Below are positions 38,892 to 52,304 of a stretch of 64,000 nucleotides of DNA, one piece after another. A model generated the notes under the pieces. The model had not been told where the DNA came from and ran no database searches. It was given only the letters and a program-made list of their open reading frames with translations. The translations under genes were made by a program, and so were the position numbers. This DNA is from Taeniopygia guttata (taxonomy: Eukaryota; Chordata; Aves; Passeriformes; Estrildidae), in the NCBI RefSeq assembly GCF_048771995.1, contig NC_133030.1, positions 37,214,501 to 37,278,500 on the forward strand, given 5' to 3'. How positions within the stretch are numbered: position 1 is the stretch's first letter; each line of letters starts with the position of its first letter.

Positions 38892-41800
38892 TAAATCATA
38901 TCTATGTACATTATATATTCTTGCTCATACTTTTGTACCACAAAATAATTTGAGATCACTGCACCTATCCTTTTTATACCAATATGACGTTCTTATAGAA
39001 AACATAGGCTTCTCTCTATAGTTCTTTATCTCACTGAATGCATACATGTCTGAAAGATTTTCAGGATTAGGGCCAATATGCCATTTTAGCAGCAATGTGC
39101 TATCACACATGGCAAGCAGATCAGCAACTGAATGCTATAATGGCCTTTTGAGCAAGGGGCTGACTCAGCCTCTTCCGCAGCCTGTTGTAGAGGGTTTGCA
39201 GTCCAACACCATATTCTCCATTCTGGTGCACCATTCCAGTGGTGACAGGTTTCTGGGTGACTGTTCTGTGGCTCATGATCATCTGGAAGCTGGCAGAAAG
39301 AAGTGTAAAGAAGCTCTGCTCTGCAAATAACATGCTGCAAAAAGAAGCCGACGTGAGCAGGGAGTGTAAATAAGATGGGGAGGAGAAGAATGTCTGCCAA
39401 AAACAACATGAGGCTTTAAAGGTCTGGTTTCACTTCTAAAAAGTCCAAGCCCTAGCTTCTCCACCTCTAGCTGTACCAAATTCAGTCACAGCTGATCCCT
39501 CTTACTCTGTTCTTTCTCACACATCAATCTCTAAAAATATCGCACATCTTTTTGAAGCTTTTAACAAAAGGGTAGTCAATGTGATTTGAAATAAGCTGAG
39601 AAACACCATCTTCTTCATACCAGTGCCACTGTCATTCCCAGCACACAGGACAGTGCCCCGTGATTAGTAACATCTTGCTAGATGGAAATATGGACAAGTC
39701 AAAAATGTTATCTTCAGTAATTCAGATGCTCAGCTTTTAGGCCTTGTTTTCTCTTAAAATGCTCTGAAAGCTCTGTTCTTGTTTATTTTTTGAAGTGGAT
39801 ATGAACAGTTTATGCAATCAAACAACAACTGGACCCTGGAAACGAACACAAGAAGAATGACACTCTGTCACATATGTGACAGAATCAGCTCCAGTACCTT
39901 ACCACACTCTGGAGCATCAGTATGAGTTGTGACATAGCATTTATCTCCTTCTGTATCCTTTCTATTTTCAAGGAATCTAATTGTTCAGATTATCTCTAGG
40001 TGAGATTTCGGTGTATCATCTGCATAATTTAGAATGTCCTCTGATTTGTTTGGATAATTGCCAGGCTTCCCAAAACCTCCTGCACGTACATTTATGAAAC
40101 ACCAAGAAATAGAAATATCATATAGACTGTGTATACTTCCCATTACAGACATCTAAATGAGACCAGCTGTCCAGCAAATAAGGGCTGAAAAGAGAGTACT
40201 ACAACTTGAGCCTGAAATGCTGAGAAGTGTGGGAGACCCAGTGTCACTGTGACTCTGGGAGGAACTGCCACAGAGAAACCTTCTGGCACGGCAGGAAGCA
40301 AGGGGGAACAGCAAAAGCTAGACTGTTTCAGTAGAAGATGCCATATAATTAAGTACTTTTATAATGTCAACAAGCAAGTTTGAAGTTTGAAGGCCTAATT
40401 TTTGTAGAAACAAATACATCTGCTGCTTTCAGTGGGGGAGCTAGCAGGAACCACTGTGCTGATCCTCTGGGGATAAAGTTCACATGCCTCTTATCTTGTT
40501 GAATCTTCCCTGGCTACCAAAATAAGTATTAAGACTTCTGCATAACAATTTTCCCTCAAACATTCCTGAAATTCTATTACACCCTGCAGATATTATAGGC
40601 ATTGGAACTAGAAATTTAACAGCTGAGAAATCTTACAGATCTAGGCAGTCACCCTTCATTTCATGACTGGATTGCTCAGCACCTACATGGAGACTTAGAG
40701 AAAGAAAAGAGACCCAGAGGGAAGATGAAATTTTAGATACTTTAACCATTGAGATAGTCTGCCATTTTCGCTGCTGCTTTAGTAATTTTGTATTTCTGCC
40801 TATGTCGCTGTTCTGCACCTTTGGCTCTGACTGCTAGAAAACTGTGCTAAATAAAACACCATTTTTTCTGGCATCCTACTTGCACTGGTTTTATCTAACT
40901 GTTTTTATGTGACAATAAATATCTTCCCTGTTTTTCATAACTTCTTGGACTGTAAGGGTCATATCACTGACAGGGATGCTTTCTGATTTTGTAGATTGGC
41001 AAAACAGTTCATCAATATCTCAGTTCTACTTCAAGAGTCTTCTGAGAACACAGCAGGCACCAGACCCCACTACAATGTTTTGCAAGAATGATAGCTAAAT
41101 AATTTGCAATGTCCTATGGTGTTCAGTCTTTCCTACAAGCTATTAATTTGCAACTCTCAATTGCCTCAAATATTAATGAGTGGTCTGGGTAACCATATAT
41201 CCTGTCCAGCCAGGATTTCATCACCCACAGACAGAAGAGAGCTCAGTCCTTCAAAATAAACTACGGCTGCCCATGCCTAGTGCTTAGGTCATTAGGAGGA
41301 AATGGGTTTGTAACTTGTGCAGAAGGTAACTGCTTCATCTCAGAGGTACAGCATAAGAGAAAACATGCCACTGTTTGGATCAAGATTCATTTTGTAGAGC
41401 TACAAGCACCACCAAAAAAAGTACAGAAAGTACATGATGAAGGATGAGAAGCAGGGCTTGACACACATGATGAATATGGATCAGGCTGACTTGCGTGGCC
41501 TGAGTTCACAGGGTAAGTCACAGAATACAGCCAACCTTGTTACTATAGATAGGCAGAGGAATCTTCTGAAATATTTGGCAAAAGACTGCCAGATCACTTA
41601 AAAGACAGATTAAATTTCTGAAAGCTTCCAGAGTCATAGTGCCTATTTAATAGACCTTTTTTTCAGGATGTACCTTCTTTCGGGCATTTTGTTGGTTTTC
41701 CTCTTTTGTAAAGGTAATGCTACTCTAAAACCCACTGTGATTCTCTACTTTTGCATAATTTGCCTGCTGAATCTCCCTGAAATACAGCAGGCTATAATGA

Positions 41801-44282
41801 AACCTATTACCCTTTAGAGACAACATTGAGCAGATGAGCAAAAGGTGACAAGTTATCTTTATTGCACTGCTATGTTACTCACTCATGCCAATTAGTCTTT
41901 ACTGGATTCATTTGGTGCAATAATATAAAGTGCATGGCATGGAACACATGAAGTCTATCTCTTAGACACAGTTCAGGAAGTTCTTATTATTTTCCTAATG
42001 AAATTTCAGATAATGTCATGAACATCATTATTAGTAGCATCTCAGGGATGGAGCATATAAATGACTTTGCTTTGAATCCTGTGCAGTTATTCCTAAATCC
42101 CTTTTATTTTAAAGAAAAGGGGATTCAAAAAAATAAGGAGGAATGTTATCCTGAGTTGATTGCAAGGTGATAGTGTTCATGAATACCACCCATTGTGTCA
42201 AATGACTCACACATCTGTCAGGTGTGCCTCATTAGCCCACAGAAAGCCTTTGTACATGTTGTGTCCTATTAAAAAAAAAAAAAAATTGCATTGTCTCTTG
42301 ATGTCAATCATTCTGATGGATGGGCCCAAGGTGTTAATGAGTAAGTTTTAAAAAATATTTATTCTCTGCCAAGTCTCTGCATCACGTCAGTAGGCACTAG
42401 GCTAGGCAGTTGGAAGTAAAAGAATATTTAGAAAGGACAGCTCTTCTTGTGACTCATTAAAAAAAAAAAACGCAGTGTATGTTTTTGAGTTCTCTTTACC
42501 AATTCTCTTAAGCCCTTTGTGGGCTTTTATAAACACGATTTAACAACATTGTATCAGTTTACCTAAAACAGATTAACTCCAAGTGACTTTGATACTTCTT
42601 CTGTTACACTTGCCTTACATTTTGGTAAGTGTAAAGTCTTGAATCAATGAGCCAAATTCTCGAGTTACTCCAGATTTTTTTTCTGGGTAACTAAGACAGA
42701 CATCTTAACACATTCTGTTTAGTACGTGTCATGCCACACTTTCAATTTTATTCTGCCATGGAAATAGTACAACACAAAAGTCTCTAACTGTGAGATACAA
42801 GAATTGTCGATTGAGGGGAATAAAGTGTGACTCGCAGTTTCTCAGAATTAAACTCAGAAGAGACTGCTTTGACTGTCCTGTTGGATTTCCTGCAGAGCAG
42901 ATCCCAGCATGCTTCTCATATTTCTCTCTACTTACAGCGTATCTTCCAAAGAAGTACACTGTCTTCCTTGCAAGATTGTAGATTGTGGTGCGCTCTCTCA
43001 ATAATTTGTTCTGTTGATTACCAGCTCCAAGTAAAAATAGAATTTCTAGAGATTGGATTATTTATGTCTTTGTTTGTTCCTCTAAGGATCTACTTACAAT
43101 TACCTAAAACCTAAAGATGGATAAAGTGATGGCACCTTTTGAGTTGGGGTGAAATGTTTGTTTTTCAGCATAGAATTTCAAATTATTTCATTCTGATCGG
43201 TTCTATAGCCATAGGACGTTTTTTCTTCTAAGTTTTAATAAGAAAAAGTACACTTAAAGTATAATCTATCTCAATCATTTTCATCCAAGTGTGAAACTAT
43301 TGAAAGGGATAATGAAACAGTCATTCTTTTTATTAACTGTCTTCTGCACTTATTTTTTTTAATATTCATGTTCTGTAAAGAAAATAAACACATGTATTTC
43401 AAAATATATACTGAATAATGATTCTGATTATCTTCCTTTTTTTTTTTTCATGGCATGAGGTTTCTGGAGAACCTCTGACTAAAAGAGAAAATCAGTTAAC
43501 CTCAGAACTGGCTTTCTTGCAGTTTTCTTATTAGTGAAGCAATTGAATATGCTTGTTTTATATGGTTGAGTTGAGTCATCTATGTCATAACACACACCAT
43601 TGTTCAGTGCATGTGTGATCTGAAAGAAATAATGTTTTTAAGAATGTTTAAAATGCAGATAGATCAGTGTCTGAACTGAAGATATATACATATATAATCA
43701 GAGAAAAAATTATAAAATAAATTATTTTTCATTTTCATGTCTACAATTTCTGGTTTTAGGCAATTTGACAATAGATATTGGTTTTCAGCATTAAAAATTA
43801 TAAAGGGACTACTTAGAACAAGATAGCAAATATTTTTTCCATTTATGAAAGAAAATTGAGATTTAGAGAAATTTTCTCATTATGACTCTGGATGAAGGGA
43901 GTCAAAACTTGAAAATGTATAGAAACAGTGAACTGAAAACTAAAGTATAGGTATCTTTTGTTTTATTTTTATTTCAGTTTCTTTTCTCTTACTACATTAG
44001 CTTAAAAATTAAAATAAAACAGCTCTAAAAACTGGAAATCTAATCTGGAAATCAGATTTTCTTTATATAATGCAACATAGACCATGTCACCAGTATTACT
44101 CCTGGAAGCTTAAAATAAAAACTGTATTTTAAAAATATTTTCCTATCATTCTACAGGCTTCAAAAAAAAAAAAAGTTCAGGTTTTCAGTCTCGTTTCTGT
44201 CATATTAATGTTTCTAATTGTTACCAAATGGAGTAGATTAGTTTTTTCTCTGAAGAGCATATGTTAATGCCAAGCCCTGGGT
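38892..44282. other. Non-coding DNA
   Basis: Overlapping frames at 39046-39479 on both strands (up to 107 codons) resemble no known protein and shadow each other. An A run lies at about 42271-42286 and a T run at 43439-43449. Apart from the palindrome at 39864-39883 I see no recognised element. Confidence 0.55.
39864..39883. repeat. Perfect 20-bp palindrome
   Basis: TCTGTCACATATGTGACAGA is exactly self-complementary. It contains two TGACAG half-sites (the MEIS/TGIF homeodomain core) facing outward around a CATATG E-box. This could be a dimeric transcription-factor site or chance; there is no promoter or gene nearby to favour either. Confidence 0.85.
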
Positions 44283-44292
44283 TGATTGACAG
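44283..44292 (+). promoter_or_regulatory. PBX-MEIS/PREP-type composite site
   Basis: TGATTGACAG is the exact consensus for the PBX plus MEIS/PREP homeodomain heterodimer. Nine bases further on, GATCAAAG (44302-44309) matches the TCF/LEF core. The clustering suggests a possible enhancer, but both motifs are short and no gene context supports it. Confidence 0.25.
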
Positions 44293-47200
44293 CAATGATG
44301 ATCAAAGATGCCACCTAAATTGCTTTTCTATTCTTATTGCTAGTGTATTTCCCAAGGGACTCAAACCAAAGACTCAAGCTACATACCAGAATCAGCAACA
44401 CTGAAAGAAGCACTGAAAATGTTTCAGAGCAGACCTCAACTAGTGAAACTTGGCAGTGCTCCACTGACTTCTTGTTTTCACTCCTTCTCCTTCTGTCTCG
44501 CTTGTGCTTATGTGTGGGCTGCTGCCCTGCCTTAGACATTTTTTGAGGAACAGGCTCACAGCAAGCAAAGCAGATAGATTAAATAGGTAGAAACTTCTGA
44601 GCAACCTACAAGAGATTCAACAACAACCTAAAAATAAAAGTGGTACAAAATAATAACGTTTGTTTGTGCCAGAACAGTAAGCTAAATTCTCAACTGCTAT
44701 AAACAAGGATAAGTCTATTGCTGGAAATGGAGCTAGACCAGTTGACATTACAATTTACTTTTATTTACTCCAAAGGACTTGCACTGGCTAATGAAGATCT
44801 TGCATATTTTATTGAATTAATCAAAATTATGGCTACTGTTTGTTAGTTCTGTTCTAAGAAGAGATGAAAAATCTCTCTGAAACCTAATTCTTATCTTTGT
44901 AATGGTGCAATAAATAATCAGTAGTACAACTTTAAATAATGTCAGCATAAAATTAGTAGGAATGAGAGAAATTCCAGCACAGGAAAAATGGGATCTCATG
45001 GACTTAAGCAAAAGTATCAGGACTTAACGGATCTTAAAAGTTATGGCATGGGAGTCTGTAACACCAACTGACTAGATAGCTCTATTTTTAAACTGTAATG
45101 AAAAGGTACTGTTTTTTCTGTTGAGAGAGGGAAAGGGTGATATCTAAGAACCAGCAACAATGTCATTGTGGCTTCATTACCCAGTGTTTTCTTGAAACCA
45201 CAATAAGGGCTTTTTAACTTGGCTCCCAAAACTGACCCTGTCTGTGTGAGCAGTAGCAGTGTTGAACAAATGAGGGTGGATATTTGTTCTCTTTTCTGCA
45301 ATCTGAATTCTAATCATTGGCACAAGTGATTTTGTGTATTATGTGCCTACAAGTCAATGAAAGAAATAAGAAATCTTGTAAAACACAAAAAGTGGAAGAT
45401 TTTAAACCAAAAGTTCTCTGTCACTATATCTTCTTCCTTTTGCTTTCTCTTCAATCTGATTTTAGAACTAATTCTTGCACAAGAGCATCTTACAGTTTTG
45501 GTCTTTGCTATTTATAAATTAAAAATAAAATTAACTGAAAGCAAAGAGCTATCTTTGAGAAAGAAGAAAGTTATATACTCAAAAGGTTAAGGTAAGGTAT
45601 AACTTCAAAAGAAGTAAAATCTTTAAAAACAAAAAAAAAAAAATATGCACATGCTATTTGACTTGGGACCCTGCAGTTCAACCCTTTCTTCAGAATACCA
45701 GGTGAGGTTCAAATTGAGCAAGTCTCAGCTAGAGTTTCAGCAAGTCCAGACGCACCATGAGCTGATGAGCTCATTAGTCCAGTCTGAGAGAAAAAGCAGA
45801 TGGTAGACCATGATCTGATGTTGTTATGTTGTTCTAGATGCTGGAGGCAGTTAGTTGCAATTCTAGGGAGGTATCTCTTTGTTTCATGCAGAAATTCTTG
45901 GCACAGACAGTAAGATGGCAGGGATAAGTGCATTCATTTTTTCATCAGCATTTGTGATCTTGGAATCAAAGTATCACAGAAATGAAATTATCACCCTAAC
46001 TGAGACTCAGTTTAAATGGTCCTAAAGCAAACCTTAGTCTCAGCTTTGCTCAAAATTTTCAAGAACTTGAGATTTATCCCAGATGACCAGAAATTCTTTA
46101 ACAGGAAGCATATAAGGAAGTTGCCTGTTACTCATCCACAGAAATGGAATTTGACTCCCCAGCTTGCTGGAGTTGAAATGAAGAGATTTCCATGTCATAG
46201 TGGTTTAAACCAACTAAATATAGGATGTAACCGTTCTGTATAGCAGATGTTATATCAACAGGCAAGCTGCATGACAGAAGGTTTGAGTCACTTGGAGGGT
46301 AAAGATCTAATTGCAGTTGGTTGTGCTATAGATATTTTTAAAAAATAAGAAAAATTGTAAAACTAGAAAGGCAGATGAGCAGAAGGGAGGGAATATATCA
46401 CAACATATATCAATGAAACTGGGCATTTTGCTGGGCTGCAGTGGAAACAATATTTTAATCCCAGTATTGTGGGACAGGGAACCATCAGTTGCTGAGCTCC
46501 TTGAAACTGATTCTGTAATAACAAGTTTAGAAAACTAAACTTTAACAATTGAAATAAATTAGTCAAAGGAATACAGGGTATGTACTATAGCACTTCAGTT
46601 TAACTTGGCACTTCTAACTAGGAAAGTAAAATTAATTTTGAGATAACTGACAGTGGTAGCAATAGATGGGATGTGAGGAAACAAAAGTATCGAGTTAAAG
46701 CTGATATGAGATTATAGACTTCAACTATTGAACTAGTGTTCATTCTCTGATAAAGAAAAAATACTAAGCACAAGGTCAGATAAGAGTAAAGGAGGCAGAA
46801 TATTCAAAGAAGATTGCCTACTAAAGATGTTTCACAACATCAGTGGCTACACCTGAGAGAATGAAAATGCTAGTAGGAGAACAAGGCATCTAAGTGCCAA
46901 GAAAATCACCCAATTCAGAGGACAGTGGTAAGAATCCTGTGGAGATTTTAGCAAAATAACAGAAAATAAGCCTCACTATAACTTGTCTATTGTTGTCTGC
47001 CTATTTAATTTTTCCCCAGTGAACTCCATTTCTTAACCCATAAGAAGTTATGAAGTCTTTATTCCTGCTCTTGGCACATCTTATATAAAAAAAAAAAAAC
47101 AGTTGCAGTTACCTTTGGTTACAAATGAAGTTGCAGCCCTCATGTTCAAATCGGGTTTCTGATCTGAAATGTGAGTCCAAATTAACAACATCAGAGTTAG

Positions 47201-47765
47201 AGAAAATTAAAGCACCATTACCAATGTTATTTAAATGTAAAAATATACATTATACAAACATCAATGTATGTACACAGCAAAGAGAGAAAATTGAATACAT
47301 AAATTTTTGCCATTCTAAAAGAAAGAGATGGCATCACTGCTTCCAGTGATAAATGAAGATAAAAAAACCCAGAGAATCTGATACAGAAAAATCATCTAGA
47401 GTTAAAAAATACCTTATATCATTCAACAGTTTATATCATTCAAAGGAGATAAAAATCCAAGTGTGAATTTAAAATCAATCCATCTTTGATAATAGAAACC
47501 AGTGTTTAAAAAAGGAAACCGCCAATATCTCACATTAAACAAGTGTGGTGAGAAAACCTAGGCATACAAATATCTGCAGAGATCTTGAGATCTAATAATA
47601 GAAAAATAATGGAAATCTACTAATGGAAAATTATTTGGGCTTTTTATAAAGCAATCAAGATTAATAAGTCAGCTGTGTATATAGTGTTAAGAAAATCTTA
47701 GAATTTCTGGTAAAAACATAGGGGTTTAGGTTATTTTATTCCTACATTATTAATGAGAATCAGAG
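44293..47765. other. Non-coding DNA
   Basis: No gene is recognised. A 17-18 base tandem ('ttatatcattcaa' twice) lies near 47413-47443. Runs of A occur near 45632-45643 and 47087-47100. Confidence 0.55.
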
Positions 47766-48553
47766 CATAGAATCATACAATTGTTTAGGTTGGAAGGGAC
47801 CTGAAAAAAATCATCTAATTTTGACCCATATTACAGGGGCAGGGACACCTTCCTCCAGACCAAGTTGCTCAGAGTCCCATCCAACCTGGCCTTGAACACT
47901 TCCAGGGCTGGGGCAGCTACACCTTCCCTAGACAACCTTTTCCAGTGCCTCACCACCTCCACAGTAAAGAATTTCCTCCTAATATCTAATCTAAACCTAC
48001 TCTCTTTCAGTGGAAGCCATTCCCCCTTGTCTTGTCACTCCAGACCCATGAAAAAAGCCTCTTTCTATTTGTCATGGAGGCTCTCTTCAGGTACTGTGAG
48101 GCTGCAAATAAGTCACCCCAAAGCCTTCTCTTCTGCAGGCTTAACAATCCCAATTCTCTCTACCTTTCCTTGCAGAAGAGTTCTCTATCCCTCTGGCCAT
48201 CTTGGTGACCTCCTCTGGAGTCACTCCAGCAGCTCCATGTCCTTCCTGTACTGGCCCCCCCAGAGCTGATGCAGCCCTGCAGGTGGCTCTCAGCAGAGCA
48301 GAGCAGAGGGGCAGAATCCCCTCCCTGGCCCTGCTGCCCACGCTGCTTTGGATGCAGCCCAGGACACGTTTGCTCTCTGGGCTGGGAGTGCCCATGGCTG
48401 GCTCATGTCCAGCCTCTACCCACAGCACCCCAAGTCCTTCTGGGCAGGGCTGCTCTGGTCTGTCCATCCCCATGGGGTACTGGTACTGGGGGTTTGCCCA
48501 ACCCAGGTGCAGCACCAGCACTTGGTCTTGTTAAAACCCATGAGATTCCCATA
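47766..48553 (-). mobile_element. CR1 LINE 3' fragment, inverted copy 1
   Basis: This is a 5'-truncated CR1 non-LTR retrotransposon in minus orientation. Its octamer tail (CATAGAATCATACAATTG on the plus strand) is at the left end. The element then runs rightward through the 3' untranslated region ('ggttggaagggacct', 'ccaacctggccttgaacacttcc', 'cagtgcctcaccacc') into the last part of the reverse-transcriptase ORF, ending near 48553. Open frames of 96-134 codons on both strands are relics of CR1 sequence rather than host genes. The core 47805-48471 is almost identical to copy 2 at 52651-53319, while the edges are diverged (see findings). Confidence 0.95.
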
Positions 48554-51500
48554 TTCTCTTATTTATTCTTGCTTTTTAAAAACTGACGATTTTGCTTTTT
48601 CACCTATTTTACTTCCACCTAATGCTAGACATGCATGACAGATTTTTTTTTTTTTTTCCTGACATGTCTATTCAAAATTTTAATACATGTCCAGGCACTC
48701 ACACCTTCTCTGGTGATTCAGCCTCTTTATACCAATGACTTTCTTTTACTGATGCTGCTGTAAAATAACCCAAAAAATCCAGGCTCAAATCAACTCAAAA
48801 ATGTACACTTGTCCAATAAATGTTAAAACAGTTCAAAATGTTAAAACTTATTCCAAAGGGCAATTCCCTTGGTTTTTTGTCATTGTCTTTGTTCTGCATT
48901 CCTGAATAATTTGTAAAAGGTAATTATCTAAACAGCACCCCTTAATCAAATGTTACGTTCAGGATATTCTAATGTGTTATATTTAATAGAATTCAAGACA
49001 GTTCATAAAAGTGGAGAGAAAAGTAGTGATTGGTAAAGGCAAGAAGTCAGCAATGAAAACCTCAGACTACCAAAGGGGAAAGATTACTGCTCACTGAAAA
49101 CCTCTCTTCCTGAGCTGGCATGTACCTGCAGAAAAATAAAAGTAACAAATAAATAAAAACATTATTATGAGGCCTCCATGAGAAAAGGAAACTTGCAGGC
49201 ATTAAGAAATTAGCCAACATAGGAGAAGAGCTTGAAGTGATTTCAACAAAGGAAGTCTCAGCTCTATTCAGCTGTACTATCTCTTCCCAAGGAGAAAAGG
49301 CAGTCTTGTGTCAGTCATTAGGACTTTAATGGAAGGACATGACTGTAAGACTTTTATTGCAATAACTAGAGAAATACAAATTGTGTTTAGACTTGCCTGG
49401 CAACTTGGCTTGATCCAATCCTTGAAGGTTGCAGTGTATTTATTACGAGGGATTTCAATGCAACCTAAACCAGTTAAGCATGAGTCACAACTGATGTTGC
49501 ACGTTTTTATTCTAATATATTGGAAATTTCAGGTAACACAAAGCTTCTCTGTCACTTTTGGATCATGTAATTAGCCAGGAACTATAACCAGGGCACTCAG
49601 TAGTGCATGGTATGTATCCTTGGTATGGATATTGTGAGCTGTGGGATAAGGTCAGACTGGCAAATTTGGAAAAATCTTAGTGCATTTTGCAGCATACCAG
49701 GAAGAGCTCCAGAATTTACTGGATTTGCACTCATATCACAGAACCATGGTTCCTTCTTGCTTCTTTCTTGCCCTGTGTTATACTCAGTGAATAAAGGAAT
49801 GAATGACAGCTCTTCCCCTTCCCTCCTCTCTCCCACCCACTTTGCCTTCACTTGCTGATAGCAAGATGCATTCTCTCTTGAATCATAGCCACCCTATAAA
49901 AACACCGTCAGGTTCTGTGGACAAAAATAGAACTTTGTAAATTGTTTTCGTGTAAGAGGGTAACTGAATCATCACTGGTATCTGTAGATATGGGAATTCA
50001 TACCCTATAAAAAAACCTTAATAGTTTCTCCTCAATCTAGTTTTCTTGGCATTATTCAAACACACACAGTTTTTTATTAAAAAGATTTACTGATTTCAAG
50101 GTATTTTTAGCATCTGAAATGACCTCCCAGTAGATATACTATTGTCATAAATGCAGGTTAATCTTCAGAATAACTTGAGGAGCTCATATTTCTGAGGAAG
50201 CTTTTTTCCACCAGACTTCCATATTCTTCTCCAACTCTTCATCTCTATCCAATCCTTATCTAGACTACAGCTTTTATGAGGTCCTTAGATTTGTCTCATT
50301 GCCATCATTTTAACTCTTTTCCAGTTTATCCCTAGTCTTTCTCTCATACAAAACCACTCTGAGCACAAACAATCTAACATTCTTCTGCTACTGCTGTACA
50401 GCATTCAGGCAATATCAGTGTTTCATAGAACTGATTGCTTGGCTAGTAGCTGCCTCCCCAAAAGATTTGACCAAAATTTCTTCCAAATACTTTGATTTAT
50501 TCCCATTCACATTTCATAGCTTCACATTCATTAGCTTCACATTTCATACAATAGTTTTGAGCAAGCTTGAGCAGAAAATATAAAGACAGAAGAATTACTT
50601 ACCTGATCTGCTATGTTCTCTAAAAGATAAGCTTTACTGTAAAGCACAAAAGGTTTTTTGTCATTAATCTCTGTTTCTACAAGTTTGGCTTGAGTTAAGA
50701 ATGTGCATTTCAGAAGAATAAACTTCTGAGAGCTTGTTTTTGTATTTTTCTCTGTGTGTCCTTCCCATGGCTTTGATTCTCCTCTATGGCAGAATCACAA
50801 AGTAAACATTCATAATCAGATTACACAGCCCAGTGATTCTGAATATTACCTGATTACTTCACTTCCCAGGCTGAGGGTACACAATGACATCCTTCAAAAC
50901 TAATTGAGAAGTACAGATAAAAAGACAGTCAGAAATACTTGGAAGTGGGGATAACTTTTACTGGAAAAAATCCTGGAAAACAATTTTCTAATATGTATAC
51001 CAGAATTATATGGTTGCCCTTCAGACACCAAGGAATAAACACATTCACCAAACTTGATGTTTTAATATAGCAGCAAAATATGCAGCTACTGCACACTGGA
51101 GCCACACTACTCACTATGGACCAGAACTAATTCTTGGTTTCTGAACTGATTCATGAACATTTTCTTTCCCCTGCTTATTAAAAAGTTACACTAAAGAAAA
51201 TGTCCAGGCATTTAAGAGGCTGCTATGAAATCCTTATAAAGCTGTAAGGTTCCATTCTCACCTTTGCCTCAGGTCTGTGGCAATACCTTGGGCAGGTCAG
51301 TGGTGCACAGTGTGTTGTATTGCAAAGAATTTTATGGGACAGGGCAGTTAATTTTATAAGGAAATGGTGCTTCACTAAGAAAAGCTAATTGAAAAAAATG
51401 TGTAATTGACTGGAAGAAGCAATAGCCTTTAAGAAGAACCAAGACAAAATTATACTCTAGAGTTGGAATGCTAATTAAAAGTTCAGTTAAAGTCTAAAAA

Positions 51501-52304
51501 AATATAAATCACCAGTCTTAGGAGTTTTTCCTCATTTGTACATAGGAAATGCCACAAAGCAAGCTTTGATAGCCTGCTATACAGGAACATAAAGTAGATG
51601 TAAAAGCAGGTCTTAAATTTTGATTTAAAAACATCACACTTTTACATTCCAAGAGAAACTACAGAATAACTTCTGCCTCTGTGATTTTGAATTCTACATT
51701 TTTAAGAAATAGAATACCCAACATCAAATTTGACTAATATAAAAGGAAAATGTTAAATTCAGGCCTGTGTCACATAACTGAGGTTCCATTTCTGCCAATA
51801 CACTGTTTTAACACTGGTGTATCATTATTTCTATAGACTATCAAGATGATTTTTAAGCACGCTAAATTAAGTGGTGAATAAAGTCCTAACAAAATGTTCT
51901 CTTTGAAAAGCTTCATTGAAATACAAGGAGTGGGCAGCTCATACTGCTAGGTGAATGTGATATGAATTACTTTAAGAAGTTACAGTGACTCTGAAATTAT
52001 CGTCAATTAGAGTTGCCAAATTAAGTAGGAAAAAAATAATGGACAAGATATGAAAGTGGGAGTTATGGAGATACAGTTACTACTAAAAATATAGGTAAAG
52101 CTGTAAAGCCATCATGACACAATACCTAATGATTTGATTATTATTCAGCATCTGTTAAAATATATGGGGTTTTTTTCCTATATCTAATGGTTGGTAAATA
52201 ATTTCTCTATTGATGCCAGAGTGCCTTCATTAATGCTATATTTTTAATATGATAGTGCTAAAAAAAAAATTTTTTAAGAAAGAGAGATTAGATGGATGAA
52301 CTGA
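48554..52304. other. Non-coding spacer between the inverted CR1 copies
   Basis: About 3.75 kb of AT-rich DNA separates the CR1 copies and would form the loop if they paired. It includes a T run near 48642-48658 and a 15-base triple tandem at 50506-50550. The open frames near 49308-49858 are short and unrecognised. I see no gene or transposon here. Confidence 0.6.
50506..50550. repeat. Three-copy 15-bp tandem repeat
   Basis: Units TTCACATTTCATAGC, TTCACATTCATTAGC and TTCACATTTCATACA lie end to end. Units one and two differ by a shifted T. It is a small minisatellite-like array. Confidence 0.88.

Noticed and set aside
47865..48638. Open frames of 96-134 codons on both strands
   Set aside because: They lie inside CR1 copy 1, recur identically in CR1 copy 2, and are partly antisense to the CR1 ORF.
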